NCBI GenBank assembly: GCA_963617205.1
Contig: CAVEOA010000005.1
Span: 62,001-126,000 of the forward strand
Length of the DNA: 64,000 nt
DNA from: UBA11524 sp963617205
Lineage (GTDB): Bacteria > Bacillota > Clostridia > Christensenellales > Aristaeellaceae
Reading direction: 5' to 3'
The position numbers were made by a program, and so were the translations under genes. The notes under the pieces are model-generated. The model worked only from the letters and a program-made list of their open reading frames with translations. It searched no databases and was not told where the DNA came from. This document shows, piece after piece, positions 36,581 to 44,318 of the stretch (position 1 is its first letter; every line of letters starts with the position of its first letter).

Positions 36581-36666
36581 GCAAGGGACAGGAAACGGGA
36601 CGAAGTCCCACTCCCTTGACCATTTTCGCGACTGGGTTGAGCACGTTTACATAGAGGTTGCGCGTG
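36581..36666. repeat. Intergenic stem-loop repeat, copy A
   Basis: Starts GCAAGGGACAGGAAACGGGA and ends GAGGTTGCGCGTG. Contains nested inverted repeats CAAGGG (36582-36587)/CCCTTG (36613-36618) around GGGACGAAGTCCC. Almost identical to copy B at 36837-36920. Confidence 0.85.
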
Positions 36667-36693
36667 TTTCGTTGATGCGTTGATTACTGTGCT

Positions 36694-36739
36694 GCGCTGA
36701 AGACGTTCCGCGGACTTCGTCCGCTTCTCTGTTCAGCGC
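36694..36739. repeat. Nested hairpin between repeat copies
   Basis: Outer stem GCGCTGAA (36694-36701) with TTCAGCGC (36732-36739); inner stem GCGGAC (36710-36715) with GTCCGC (36719-36724) and a TTC loop, the same loop type as the other mini-hairpins. Confidence 0.75.
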
Positions 36740-36836
36740 TTGTGAGGGCAGGATTGGGGACATCTACATTGTTGTTTTTTCCCTTTTGGTTGGGGCGCTG
36801 CCCCAAACCCCAGCAGGGACGCTGTCCCTGCACCCT

Positions 36837-36920
36837 GCAAGGGACAGGAAAAGGGACGAAGTCCCCCCCTTGACCCTTTTCGCGACTGGGTTGAGCACGT
36901 TTACATAGAGGTTGCGCGTG
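36837..36920. repeat. Intergenic stem-loop repeat, copy B
   Basis: Second copy of the unit at 36581; the last 47 bases are identical. It is preceded by GGGGCGCTGCCCC and GGGACGCTGTCCC hairpins (36793-36827) and followed by a third partial piece, GGGGACGAAGTCCCC (36942-36956). Confidence 0.85.
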
Positions 36921-36960
36921 CGGCTGACGACGAAGAAGAAAAGGGGACGAAGTCCCCCTC

Positions 36961-36989
36961 TTGCGGGAAAACGAGAAAACATGTATAAT
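36961..36989 (+). promoter_or_regulatory. hutP-cmk operon promoter
   Basis: -35 TTGCGG (36961-36966), 17-bp spacer, -10 TATAAT (36984-36989), directly after the last GACGAAGTC hairpin of the repeat region. Confidence 0.8.
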
Positions 36990-37022
36990 AAACCGGAAAG
37001 AGAATGAAGAGAGGAATGCTAC

Positions 37023-37448
37023 GTGAACATGATCGATACGACCGGCAGCAGTCGGGCAGCAGCAACCGCCGCCATCCAGCTGGCCATGACGACAACGCGC
37101 GAGGAAGAAGCTGCGCTGAAGGCACAACTGGCGGAGAAAAAAATTGCTGGTGCCGCATCTGATTTCGGCGGCAGCTTTGTCGATAACATGATGAAAATGA
37201 TTGAGCGTGCGGTTGTTGCGGCGAAGCGCGAGGGCGTCATCAGCGACACGCATCACGAGGAAGGCGCGGTTGCAGGCGCGGCGCATGATGCCGTCATTCA
37301 GGTGAGCGAAAAGGCAATCGGCTTCTCGGTTGGCGGGAAAATCGGCATTGCGCGCACGGGCGAGCATGTTGCGGTCGCAGTGTTCTTCACCGTCGGACTG
37401 GTGCACCTGAACGAGGTCGTTGTCGGTATGGGTCATCGTGCAATTTGA
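37023..37448 (+). CDS. HutP-family RNA-binding protein
   Basis: 141 residues; B. subtilis HutP is about 150. HutP is a histidine- and Mg-dependent RNA-binding antiterminator of the hut operon. The conserved core is clear: AAKREGVISDTHHEEGAVAGAAHDA with the His pair, AIGFSVGGKIGIARTGEHVAVAVFF, and the end LNEVVVGMGHRAI. No histidine utilisation genes are near; instead it sits 15 bases before cmk. GTG at 37023 has AGAGG 8 bases upstream; ATG 37029 is an alternative. The regulatory target here is unknown. Confidence 0.88.
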   Translation: MNMIDTTGSSRAAATAAIQLAMTTTREEEAALKAQLAEKKIAGAASDFGGSFVDNMMKMIERAVVAAKREGVISDTHHEEGAVAGAAHDAVIQVSEKAIGFSVGGKIGIARTGEHVAVAVFFTVGLVHLNEVVVGMGHRAI

Positions 37449-37463
37449 AGGGAGAAATAGAAG

Positions 37464-38144
37464 ATGCTGAATATCGCAATGGACGGTCCGGTCGGGGCTG
37501 GAAAATCAAGCATTGCCGATGCTGTGGCGAAGCGGCTGGATATCCTGCACCTTGATACGGGTGCAATGTACCGTGCGGTCGGGCTGACGGCGCTGGAAAA
37601 GCAGGTCGATGTGTCGGATGAGCAGGCGGTGACGGCATTGTGCGAAACGCTGCGGATTGCCGTGCGTCATGGCGAGGACGGTCAGCATACGCTGGTGGAC
37701 GGTCGGGACGTGACAGGCATGATTCGCACGCCGGAGGTCAGCATGGCTGCATCGACGGTGGCGAAATATCAGGGCGTGCGCACGGCGATGGTGGCGCTTC
37801 AGCGGCGGCTCGCTGCGGAAACGCCGATGCTGGTGGACGGACGCGACATCTGCACGCGTGTGCTGCCGGATGCGAGGGTGAAAATCTTTCTGACCGCGAG
37901 CGCGGAGGAACGTGCACGCCGCCGCTATCTCGAGATGACGATGAAGGGCATGACGGCAGATTACGAGACTGTGCTGTGCGAGCTTCGGGCACGCGATGCG
38001 CAGGACATGAACCGTGCGGTTGACCCGCTTCGTCCGGCGGAGGATGCCGTGACGGTCGATACGACGAGCATGTCGTTTGAGGAGGTCGTGACGGAAATTC
38101 TCCGCATTGTCGCAGAAAAAACAGATGGAGGCGAGCAGACGTGA
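37464..38144 (+). CDS. cmk: Cytidylate kinase
   Basis: Phosphorylates CMP and dCMP. 226 residues. P-loop MDGPVGAGKSSIADAVA, HLDTGAMYRAVGL, the lid and nucleoside residues in DGRDVTGMIRTPEVSMAASTVA, LVDGRDICTRVLPDA, and KIFLTASAEERARRRY. Followed by plsC with a 4-base overlap, the usual clostridial cmk-plsC-ispH order. Confidence 0.96.
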   Translation: MLNIAMDGPVGAGKSSIADAVAKRLDILHLDTGAMYRAVGLTALEKQVDVSDEQAVTALCETLRIAVRHGEDGQHTLVDGRDVTGMIRTPEVSMAASTVAKYQGVRTAMVALQRRLAAETPMLVDGRDICTRVLPDARVKIFLTASAEERARRRYLEMTMKGMTADYETVLCELRARDAQDMNRAVDPLRPAEDAVTVDTTSMSFEEVVTEILRIVAEKTDGGEQT

Positions 38145-38806
38145 GCGAGGAGAACGCCATTCAGCCGAAGAAAAAGCCTGTTCAGCACAACATTGCGCTG
38201 CCGGGAAAGCGCACGGCACTGTACACGTTTGCGCGCGCGCTGATGAGCTTCTTCATGCACGTGCTGTTTTTCCTGACCTGCGACGGCAGGGAGAAGCTGA
38301 AACTCGATGCGCCGTACCTGATTATCGGCAACCACACGTCGATGGCGGATCCGATCATCATGGCGGTGCTGGCCCGAAGGTACGAAATCAATTTCCTGGG
38401 CAAACGCGAGCTGGCGGACATTCCGATCATCGGCAGAATTCTCCTGTGCCTGCACATGATTCCTGTTGACCGGCATCACAGCGACATGGAGGCAATGCGC
38501 ACCTGCCTGAAGGTGACAAAGGCAGGCGGCGTGCTGGGCATTTTTCCCGAGGGCACGCGGCACAAGGAAGGCGTTATGGAACACATGGAGTCGGGCGTGG
38601 CGCTGATTGCGCTCCGAAGCGGCGTGCCGATGATCCCGATGTATATCGATGGCAAACCGCGGCTTTTCCGGCGGATGCGCGTGACGGTCGGCGACCCGAT
38701 TCCGATGGATGACCTGCGCGAGCGCGGCGTCAACAGGGAGACCTGTCAGGAACTGCTCGAGCGGATTACATCGGTTTACCGCGAGCTGGCGAAGCAGAAA
38801 GCGTAA
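38141..38806 (+). CDS. plsC: 1-acyl-sn-glycerol-3-phosphate acyltransferase
   Basis: Makes phosphatidic acid at the membrane. 221 residues, GTG start overlapping the cmk stop (GTGA), with GGAGG upstream. One hydrophobic segment ALMSFFMHVLFFLTC near 27-41; catalytic box NHTSMADP (H-x4-D), substrate box FPEGTRHKEG, and IPMYI. A basic Lys-rich N-terminus precedes the membrane segment. Confidence 0.92.
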   Translation: MSEENAIQPKKKPVQHNIALPGKRTALYTFARALMSFFMHVLFFLTCDGREKLKLDAPYLIIGNHTSMADPIIMAVLARRYEINFLGKRELADIPIIGRILLCLHMIPVDRHHSDMEAMRTCLKVTKAGGVLGIFPEGTRHKEGVMEHMESGVALIALRSGVPMIPMYIDGKPRLFRRMRVTVGDPIPMDDLRERGVNRETCQELLERITSVYRELAKQKA

Positions 38807-38949
38807 ATGACCCCGTCAAGCGTGCTTCTATGCGGAAGTTTCTGATTTTCTCAAAAAAATTTCAAAAAAAGCAGGAAAACAGAAATTCGTGTAGAATGTT
38901 AAAAGAAGTCGGTAGTATGCTTGATGATTTTGAAAGGATGCAGGCTGAC

Positions 38950-40929
38950 ATGCCCATTGAAGTTGCGGCACATGCGGGATTCTGCATGGGCGTGCGCAGA
39001 GCGGTTGAAAGCGCGCTGCGTGTTGCTGAAAGCGGTGTTCCATCGTGCACGCTGGGGGAGCTGATTCACAACCCGCTGGTCGTTGAAAAGCTTCGGCAGC
39101 TCGGCATTCCTCCGGTAGCCTCTGTTGAGGAGGCGGCAGGCAGGCAGGTGCTCATCCGCAGCCACGGCGTAGCGCCGGGTGTCATCAAGCAGCTGACAGA
39201 TGCCGGCTGCACCATTGTTGACCTGACATGCCCGTTCGTGGATAAGCTTCACCGGGTCGTGGCGGAGGAGACGAGTGATACCTGTCCGCTGATTATGGTC
39301 GGTGAACGGGATCATCCCGAGGTCAAGGGCACGTGCGGCTGGGCACGCGGTCAGGTGTATGTCATTGCGACGCCTGAGGAAGCAGCGGTACTGCCGGATT
39401 TTGAAACGGCTGCTGCGGCTGTTCAGACGACGTTCCCCCCCGATAAGTGGGATGCGATTGTCGCCGTCCTTCGCGGAAAGGTGAAGCACCTGCGCGAGCA
39501 TAACACCATCTGCAATGCGACCGCCGTCCGGCAGCAGGAGGCAAAGAAGCTTGCCGCCGCATCCGATGCGATGATTGTCATCGGCGGCAGGACGAGCGCG
39601 AATACGCGCAAGCTCGAGGAAGCATGCAGAAGGCTTTGCCCCAGAACAATTTTGGTAGAGTGCGCGGCGGAGATTCCGCCTGCCTTTGCAAATATTCATT
39701 CCGATAAAATTGGAATAACCGCCGGTGCATCCACGCCGGATGGTTCATTAGAGGAGGTTCTTACTCACATGACCGACAACGAAAACATGGCTCAGTCCAC
39801 TGAACTCACCATGGACGCCGTCGTGGCGACTGTAACGCGCATCAAGCCCGGCCAGACGGTTACCGGCAAAGTTGTGCAGGTGACTGACGACGAAGTGTTT
39901 GTGAACATTGGCTACAAGGCCGATGGCATCATCAAGCGCACCGATCTGACACAGCAGGATGTCAAGGAAGGCGACGAAATCGAAGCCGAAATCGTTAAGG
40001 TAAACGACGGCGAAGGCAATGTCGTCCTGTCCCAGCGCAACATCGTCAACCGCAAGGCGTGGGAAGCGCTCATCGCCAAGTATGAGGCTGGTGAGTACGT
40101 CAAGGGCGTCGGCAAGGAAGCCGTTAAGGGCGGCCTGCTGGCGGACGTGGAAGGGGTTCGTGCTTTCGTGCCCGCTTCTCAGCTCGCGCAGCACTATATC
40201 GACAAGATCGAAGAATTTGTCGGCAAGGAAATGGATCTGAAGATCATCGAAGTCGACAAGCAGAAGAAGCGCATCGTCGCGTCCCGCAAGGCTGTGATTG
40301 CTGAGCAGACCGCTGCCCGCAAGAAGGCTGCATGGGAGAACCTCGAAGAGGGCGCCATCATCCACGGCATCGTTCGCCGCCTGACCAACTTCGGCGCATT
40401 TGTCGATGTCGGCGGCGTTGACGGTCTGATTCACATCACTGACCTGTCCTGGGGCCGCGTCAACCATCCGTCTGAGGTGGTCAAGCCCAATCAGGAAGTC
40501 GATGTCAAGATTCTGTCCCTTGATCGCGAGCGCGAGCGCATTCAGCTTGGCTACAAGCAGCTCCAGCCCCGTCCGTGGGACAATGCTGCCGAGCGTTATC
40601 CGGAAGGCTGCATCGTCGAAGGCAAGGTTGTCCGCATTGCTGACTTTGGCGCGTTTGTTGAGCTGCAGCCCGGTCTGGACGGTCTGGTGCACATCTCCCA
40701 GTGCGCGACGAACCGCATTGCGAAGGTCACCGACGCCGTGCAGGAGGGTCAGATTGTCCGCGTGAAGGTGCTCAGCGTTGACACCGAGAAGAAGCGCATC
40801 TCCCTGTCCATCCGTCAGGCGGCGGAGGAGGAATTCTCCTTCGACGATGAGGAAATGACAGAGGCTGCTCCCGCGGAAGAAGCGCCTGTTGAGGATGCAT
40901 CCGCTGAGGACGCACCTGTGCAGGAGTAA
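38950..40929 (+). CDS. ispH-rpsA: IspH - ribosomal protein S1 fusion (HMBPP reductase / RpsA)
   Basis: 659 residues. Residues 1-270 are IspH, the iron-sulfur enzyme that makes IPP/DMAPP from HMBPP: ligands C12 (AGFCMGVRRAV), C94 (DLTCPFVDK) and C188 (TICNATAVRQQE), plus RSHG and DHPEV. Residues 275-659 hold four S1 RNA-binding repeats (GQTVTGKVVQVTDDEVFVNI; GEYVKGVGKEAVKGGLLADV; GAIIHGIVRRLTNFGAFVDV; GCIVEGKVVRIADFGAFVEL) and an acidic tail. This fusion is known from clostridia. M at 38950 gives the standard Cys12 position; ATG 38917 is an alternative. A strong internal ribosome site and ATG at 39769 sit exactly at the junction. Confidence 0.92.
   Translation: MPIEVAAHAGFCMGVRRAVESALRVAESGVPSCTLGELIHNPLVVEKLRQLGIPPVASVEEAAGRQVLIRSHGVAPGVIKQLTDAGCTIVDLTCPFVDKLHRVVAEETSDTCPLIMVGERDHPEVKGTCGWARGQVYVIATPEEAAVLPDFETAAAAVQTTFPPDKWDAIVAVLRGKVKHLREHNTICNATAVRQQEAKKLAAASDAMIVIGGRTSANTRKLEEACRRLCPRTILVECAAEIPPAFANIHSDKIGITAGASTPDGSLEEVLTHMTDNENMAQSTELTMDAVVATVTRIKPGQTVTGKVVQVTDDEVFVNIGYKADGIIKRTDLTQQDVKEGDEIEAEIVKVNDGEGNVVLSQRNIVNRKAWEALIAKYEAGEYVKGVGKEAVKGGLLADVEGVRAFVPASQLAQHYIDKIEEFVGKEMDLKIIEVDKQKKRIVASRKAVIAEQTAARKKAAWENLEEGAIIHGIVRRLTNFGAFVDVGGVDGLIHITDLSWGRVNHPSEVVKPNQEVDVKILSLDRERERIQLGYKQLQPRPWDNAAERYPEGCIVEGKVVRIADFGAFVELQPGLDGLVHISQCATNRIAKVTDAVQEGQIVRVKVLSVDTEKKRISLSIRQAAEEEFSFDDEEMTEAAPAEEAPVEDASAEDAPVQE
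39751..39771 (+). promoter_or_regulatory. Internal ribosome binding site and ATG at the IspH/S1 junction
   Basis: GAGGAGG (39751-39757) followed 11 bases later by in-frame ATG 39769 (MTDNENMAQ). It would give a free S1-like protein of about 386 residues from the fused gene. Confidence 0.55.
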
Positions 40930-40949
40930 TCCGATCATATCGCCCCTGA

Positions 40950-40990
40950 GCAGGAGGCAAGTGAAGAGCTTGTCTCCTGCTTTCTTCTAT
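40950..40990 (+). terminator. Terminator after ispH-rpsA
   Basis: 12-bp stem GCAGGAGGCAAG (40950-40961) with CTTGTCTCCTGC (40969-40980), then TTTCTTCTATTTG. Confidence 0.8.
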
Positions 40991-41020
40991 TTGTATTTAC
41001 GATTGGCACGGAGGAACGCA

Positions 41021-41647
41021 ATGCGCTGCATCATCCTGACGCCGCTCTATGACGGCGCTGATCTCGACTGGATTACCCCGAAGGAGGACGATTTCCTTAT
41101 CTGCGCGGACGGCGGATTGGCGGCGGCGCAGCGGTGCGACCTGCATCCGGCGCTGCTCGTGGGTGATTTCGACTCGATGCCGCAGGGCATCTCGGCGGAT
41201 GTTCCGACCATCCGGCTGCCGGTGGAGAAGGACGATACAGACCTTGTCGTCTGCATCCGCGAGGGACGCAAGCGCGGCTGCCGTGAGTTTATTTTCGCAG
41301 GCAGCATCGGCGGACGCTTCGACCACACGCTTGCAAGCCTGCAATGCGCGGCGGACTGCGCCATGCGCGGCGAACAGGCATGGCTGGTCAATCGGCAGAA
41401 CCGCCTGACCGTGCTTGCACCCGGCGTCTACACGCTGCCGCGCATGGGCAGCCGCAAATTGTCGCTGCTGGCGTATTCGCCGGAGGTCACGGGCGTAACG
41501 ATGAAGGGCGCGAAGTGGGAGCTGACGGATTACACGCTGTCGTACCGCTATCCGCTGGGATGCAGCAACGAATTTGCCGCGGATGAGGTCGCGCTGTCCT
41601 TCAAAGAGGGACTGCTGATGGTTTCGTATTGCAGGGATTTGTGCTGA
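41021..41647 (+). CDS. thiN: Thiamine pyrophosphokinase
   Basis: Transfers pyrophosphate from ATP to thiamine to make thiamine diphosphate. 208 residues from ATG 41021, with CGGAGG upstream. Signature segments: DDFLICADGGLAAAQRCDLH, PALLVGDFDSMPQG (Asp-rich), PVEKDDTDLVVCIREG, and FAGSIGGRFDHTLASLQCA, followed by the C-terminal B1-binding sheet (YTLSYRYPLGCSNEFA). No TPP riboswitch is visible upstream. It could salvage thiamine delivered by an ECF transporter, but no thiT is here. Confidence 0.92.
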   Translation: MRCIILTPLYDGADLDWITPKEDDFLICADGGLAAAQRCDLHPALLVGDFDSMPQGISADVPTIRLPVEKDDTDLVVCIREGRKRGCREFIFAGSIGGRFDHTLASLQCAADCAMRGEQAWLVNRQNRLTVLAPGVYTLPRMGSRKLSLLAYSPEVTGVTMKGAKWELTDYTLSYRYPLGCSNEFAADEVALSFKEGLLMVSYCRDLC

Positions 41648-41681
41648 ACAGCGTCCGTTTGAAGGCCTTGCAAAATTATGC

Positions 41682-41710
41682 TTGCGAACCGGCGCTTTGC
41701 ATGATAAAAT
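41682..41710 (+). promoter_or_regulatory. purC promoter
   Basis: -35 TTGCGA (41682-41687), 17-bp spacer, -10 TAAAAT (41705-41710). Confidence 0.7.
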
Positions 41711-41748
41711 GGAACGTGTTTGATAAAATGGCAGGGGAGAGGTATACG

Positions 41749-42456
41749 ATGGAATTGGGAGAGCTCTTAATCGAAGGAAAAGGAAAGCGGGTCTATGCCG
41801 CGGAGAATCCTGATGAGGCCATTGTGTATTTCAAGGATGAGGCGATGGCGTACCATGGGCTCAAGCGCGGACGCATTCTCGGCAAGGGCGAGGTCAACAA
41901 CATCATCAGCGAGCAGTTCTTCAGGAAGCTTGAGGCGAATGGCATTCACACGCATTACATCCGGCGGCTGGATGCGCGGCAGAGCCTGGTGTATCGCTGC
42001 GAAATTCTGCCGCTGTCGGTGAAGGTGCGCAACCGCGTTGCAAGCTCCCTGGCGAAGCGCATCGGGCTGCCGGTCGGCACGAAGCTCGACACGACCGTCG
42101 TCGAGTATGAGTACAAGCGCAGCGAGATGGAATATCCGCTGATTAACAGCACGCACATCGCCGCACTGCATATCGCAACGCCGGAGGAAGTGCGCTTCAT
42201 GACGGAGACGGCGCTGAAAATCAACGATATCCTGTCCGATGTGACGGCGGAAATCAGCGTGGAGCTGGTGGATTTCAAGCTGGAGTTTGGAAGATTCCAC
42301 GGCGAACTGCTTGTTGCGGACGAAATCAGCCCGGATTCTGCGCGGTTCTGGGATGCAAAGACGCATGAGCCGATGGGTCTGGACCGCTTCCGGCGCGATA
42401 TGGACAATGTTGAGCAGGCATATCAGGATTTGCTCCATCGCATGATGGGTGAATAA
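41749..42456 (+). CDS. purC: Phosphoribosylaminoimidazole-succinocarboxamide synthase (SAICAR synthetase)
   Basis: Joins CAIR and Asp in purine synthesis. 235 residues from ATG 41749 with GGGGAGAGG upstream. IEGKGKRVYAAENPDEAIVY with phosphate loop, YFKDEAMAY, GKGEVNNIISEQFF, EILPLSVKVRNRVASSLAKR, DFKLEFGRFHGELLVADEIS with SPDSARFWD. Other pur genes are absent from the neighbourhood. Followed 24 bases later by an ADP-ribosylglycohydrolase-like gene. Confidence 0.95.
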   Translation: MELGELLIEGKGKRVYAAENPDEAIVYFKDEAMAYHGLKRGRILGKGEVNNIISEQFFRKLEANGIHTHYIRRLDARQSLVYRCEILPLSVKVRNRVASSLAKRIGLPVGTKLDTTVVEYEYKRSEMEYPLINSTHIAALHIATPEEVRFMTETALKINDILSDVTAEISVELVDFKLEFGRFHGELLVADEISPDSARFWDAKTHEPMGLDRFRRDMDNVEQAYQDLLHRMMGE

Positions 42457-42480
42457 TACAATACGAAAGGGGAAAATCAC

Positions 42481-43278
42481 ATGCTCGGTGCAATCATCGG
42501 AGATATTGTTGGTTCACGTTTTGAGTGGAAGAACATCAAGTCGAAGGAATTTGACTTCCTGACACGCGAATGTATACCGACAGACGACAGCGTCATGACG
42601 CTTGCACTCGCGCAGGCGATTCTCGTCAGCAGGGCGGACTTCAGCGACCTGTCCGAAAAGGCAGTGCAATGCATGCAGTCTGTCGGCCGACGTTATCCAA
42701 ACTGCGGCTACGGTGGACGATTCCGCATCTGGATGTTTTCGGACAACCCGAAGCCCTACGGGAGCTTCGGCAACGGCGCGGCGATGCGCGTTTCCCCGGC
42801 AGGATTTGCTGCGGAGAGCCTTGAGCAGGCGAAGCAGCTGTCGTATAAAATCACCGCAGTGACCCACAATCATCCGGAAGGCATCAAGGGCGCGGAGGCG
42901 ACGACGGTTGCCCTCTATATGGCGCGAACGGGCAGCACCAAGGAGGAAATCCGCGAGGTCATTGACCGGCAATATTACCCGATGAATTTCACGCTCGATG
43001 AAATTCGCCCGACCTATCAATTCAATGAGATTTGTCAGGACTCGGTTCCGCAGGCGCTGATGGCGTTCTTCGAGTCGGACAGCTTCGAGGATGCCATTCG
43101 CAACGCCATTTCCATCGGCGGCGACAGCGATACGCTCGCAGCCATCTGCGGCGGCGTGGCGGAAGCGTATTACGGCATTCCGGACGACCTCCGCAAGCGT
43201 GCGGAGAAGTATCTTGATGACCGTCAGATGACGATTCTGGAGATGTTTGAGAGAAAATATCCGCAGGGCAGAAGATGA
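42481..43278 (+). CDS. ADP-ribosylglycohydrolase family protein
   Basis: 265 residues. MLGAIIGDIVGSRFEWKNIK, PTDDSVMTLALAQAIL (metal-binding T-D-D), GSFGNGAAMRVSPAGF, THNHPEGIKGAEATT and SIGGDSDTLAAICGGVAEAY (GGDxDT) are the diagnostic DraG/ARH motifs, with both Mg sites intact. It removes ADP-ribose from protein or small molecules; the target is not predictable and no DraT or toxin is adjacent. GAAAGGGG precedes the ATG. Confidence 0.92.
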   Translation: MLGAIIGDIVGSRFEWKNIKSKEFDFLTRECIPTDDSVMTLALAQAILVSRADFSDLSEKAVQCMQSVGRRYPNCGYGGRFRIWMFSDNPKPYGSFGNGAAMRVSPAGFAAESLEQAKQLSYKITAVTHNHPEGIKGAEATTVALYMARTGSTKEEIREVIDRQYYPMNFTLDEIRPTYQFNEICQDSVPQALMAFFESDSFEDAIRNAISIGGDSDTLAAICGGVAEAYYGIPDDLRKRAEKYLDDRQMTILEMFERKYPQGRR

Positions 43279-43286
43279 AACAGAAT

Positions 43287-43321
43287 GGCGTTGCTGCTTT
43301 ATTCGCGGCAACGCCTTTTTT
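43287..43321 (+). terminator. Terminator after the ADP-ribosylglycohydrolase gene
   Basis: Stem GGCGTTGC (43287-43294) with GCAACGCC (43308-43315), then TTTTTT. Confidence 0.85.
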
Positions 43322-43326
43322 GATGA

Positions 43327-43378
43327 GCAAAAACCGGATACCAATGACGATGCACACGGGATCATCATCGATATCCGG
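43327..43378 (-). terminator. Terminator of the nitroreductase transcript
   Basis: Minus strand CCGGATA (43378-43372) with TATCCGG (43340-43334), an inner ATGATGAT/ATCGTCAT pairing, then TTTTTGC. About 120 bases after the nitroreductase stop; the stretch between (43379-43497) shows only a loose GCACGAT/ATCGTGC pairing. Confidence 0.6.
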
Positions 43379-43497
43379 CTTTGGGCTAAGAACCTAATTT
43401 TAAGTCAACACCGCACGATTCGGCAGAACCGCTCATCGTGCTATCTCAGTTGTGCGGCAGTGCCCTAATCGCTTTTGCCCGGAACGGGTTCACGTAA

Positions 43498-44019
43498 TCA
43501 CACCCGAACGATGTAATTGTCCTTGCGCTTCGCCGCTTCACCCGGTGCCGCGACCGGATATCCGAGTGCGATGCTGCCAACGCCGCGCAGCGTTTCCGGC
43601 AGTCCCCATTCGCGCAGAAGCGCCTTGCCCTTTTCGCTGTCGAATATCTCCCGCTCTCTGTGTACCCACACGGAGCCGAGCCCCAGCGATGCGGCGGCGA
43701 GCATCATGTTCTCAAGCACGCAGCTTCCGTCTTCAACGAAGGTGCGCGCTGCCCCGTCTGCCAGCACAAGGACGATGACCGGCGCTCCGTAATACGGATC
43801 GGTGTCCTTGCCCATCACGCCGGCATTCAGCTCGACAATCTCCTGACGGTATTTTTCTGATGTGACCGCAATGATTACAGGAGATTGATGTCCTCCGCCG
43901 GTCGGCGCGTAAGTTCCTGCCTCAAGGACTGCGTCGAGCAGCTCGGACGGAACGGCATCAGGCTTATACGTCCGAACAGACCTGCGCGCCTTGATCGTGT
44001 TCAACACCTCGTTTGACAT
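43498..44019 (-). CDS. Nitroreductase-family FMN oxidoreductase
   Basis: 173 residues. IKARRSVRTYKPDAVPSELL with the FMN-binding Arg-Ser pair, AGTYAPTGGGHQSPVIIAVT, and AASLGLGSVWVHRE and the end GYPVAAPGEAAKRKDNYI match compact NfnB/FRP-like enzymes. Reduces nitroaromatics or quinones with NAD(P)H; the physiological substrate is unknown. AAGGAGG lies before the ATG. Confidence 0.92.
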   Translation of the reverse strand: MSNEVLNTIKARRSVRTYKPDAVPSELLDAVLEAGTYAPTGGGHQSPVIIAVTSEKYRQEIVELNAGVMGKDTDPYYGAPVIVLVLADGAARTFVEDGSCVLENMMLAAASLGLGSVWVHREREIFDSEKGKALLREWGLPETLRGVGSIALGYPVAAPGEAAKRKDNYIVRV

Positions 44020-44126
44020 AGCAATACCTCCTTAAAATATAAAATCGTCACACACTCACAGGGAGCGTATGGCGAAAAAATGAGCTTAGTGTCTCAGAAA
44101 AAATCCATACTGATTTTTGGAGCTTC

Positions 44127-44155
44127 AGTGTAGCACACAAAAGCGTAAAAGTCAA
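44127..44155 (-). promoter_or_regulatory. Nitroreductase promoter
   Basis: -35 TTGACT (44155-44150), 17-bp spacer, -10 TACACT (44132-44127) on the minus strand; gives a leader of about 100 bases. Confidence 0.75.
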
Positions 44156-44260
44156 CCTTTTTGCTCGGTTTTTGCCCGAAAACGGGTGGAGTTTTCCGTG
44201 CCGATGCTCTCCTGCATTGCAGGAAGCCCGAAGGCGGTCAAATCTGCGGCGCTTGTGTTC

Positions 44261-44289
44261 TTGATTTCGATGTCGAATCATGGTATAGT
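44261..44289 (+). promoter_or_regulatory. Promoter of the nucleotidyltransferase gene
   Basis: -35 TTGATT (44261-44266), 17-bp spacer, -10 TATAGT (44284-44289). Confidence 0.75.
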
Positions 44290-44318
44290 ATTGTCGAAGT
44301 GAAATGTGGAGGCGCTGC

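Larger units (their letters stand above)
36260..37022. other. 763-base gene-free region rich in inverted repeats
   Basis: Between abrB and hutP. Contents: the abrB promoter, an AT-rich stretch, the two 85-bp repeat copies, four or more GAA/TTC- or GCT-loop hairpins, and the hutP promoter whose -35 begins 4 bases after the last hairpin. No open frame with a ribosome site is credible; no transposase or tRNA is seen. Confidence 0.7.

Noticed and set aside
36581..36964. Insertion-sequence or CRISPR interpretation of the 36-kb repeats
   Set aside because: No transposase, no terminal inverted repeats with target duplication seen, and the repeats are too few and irregular for CRISPR.
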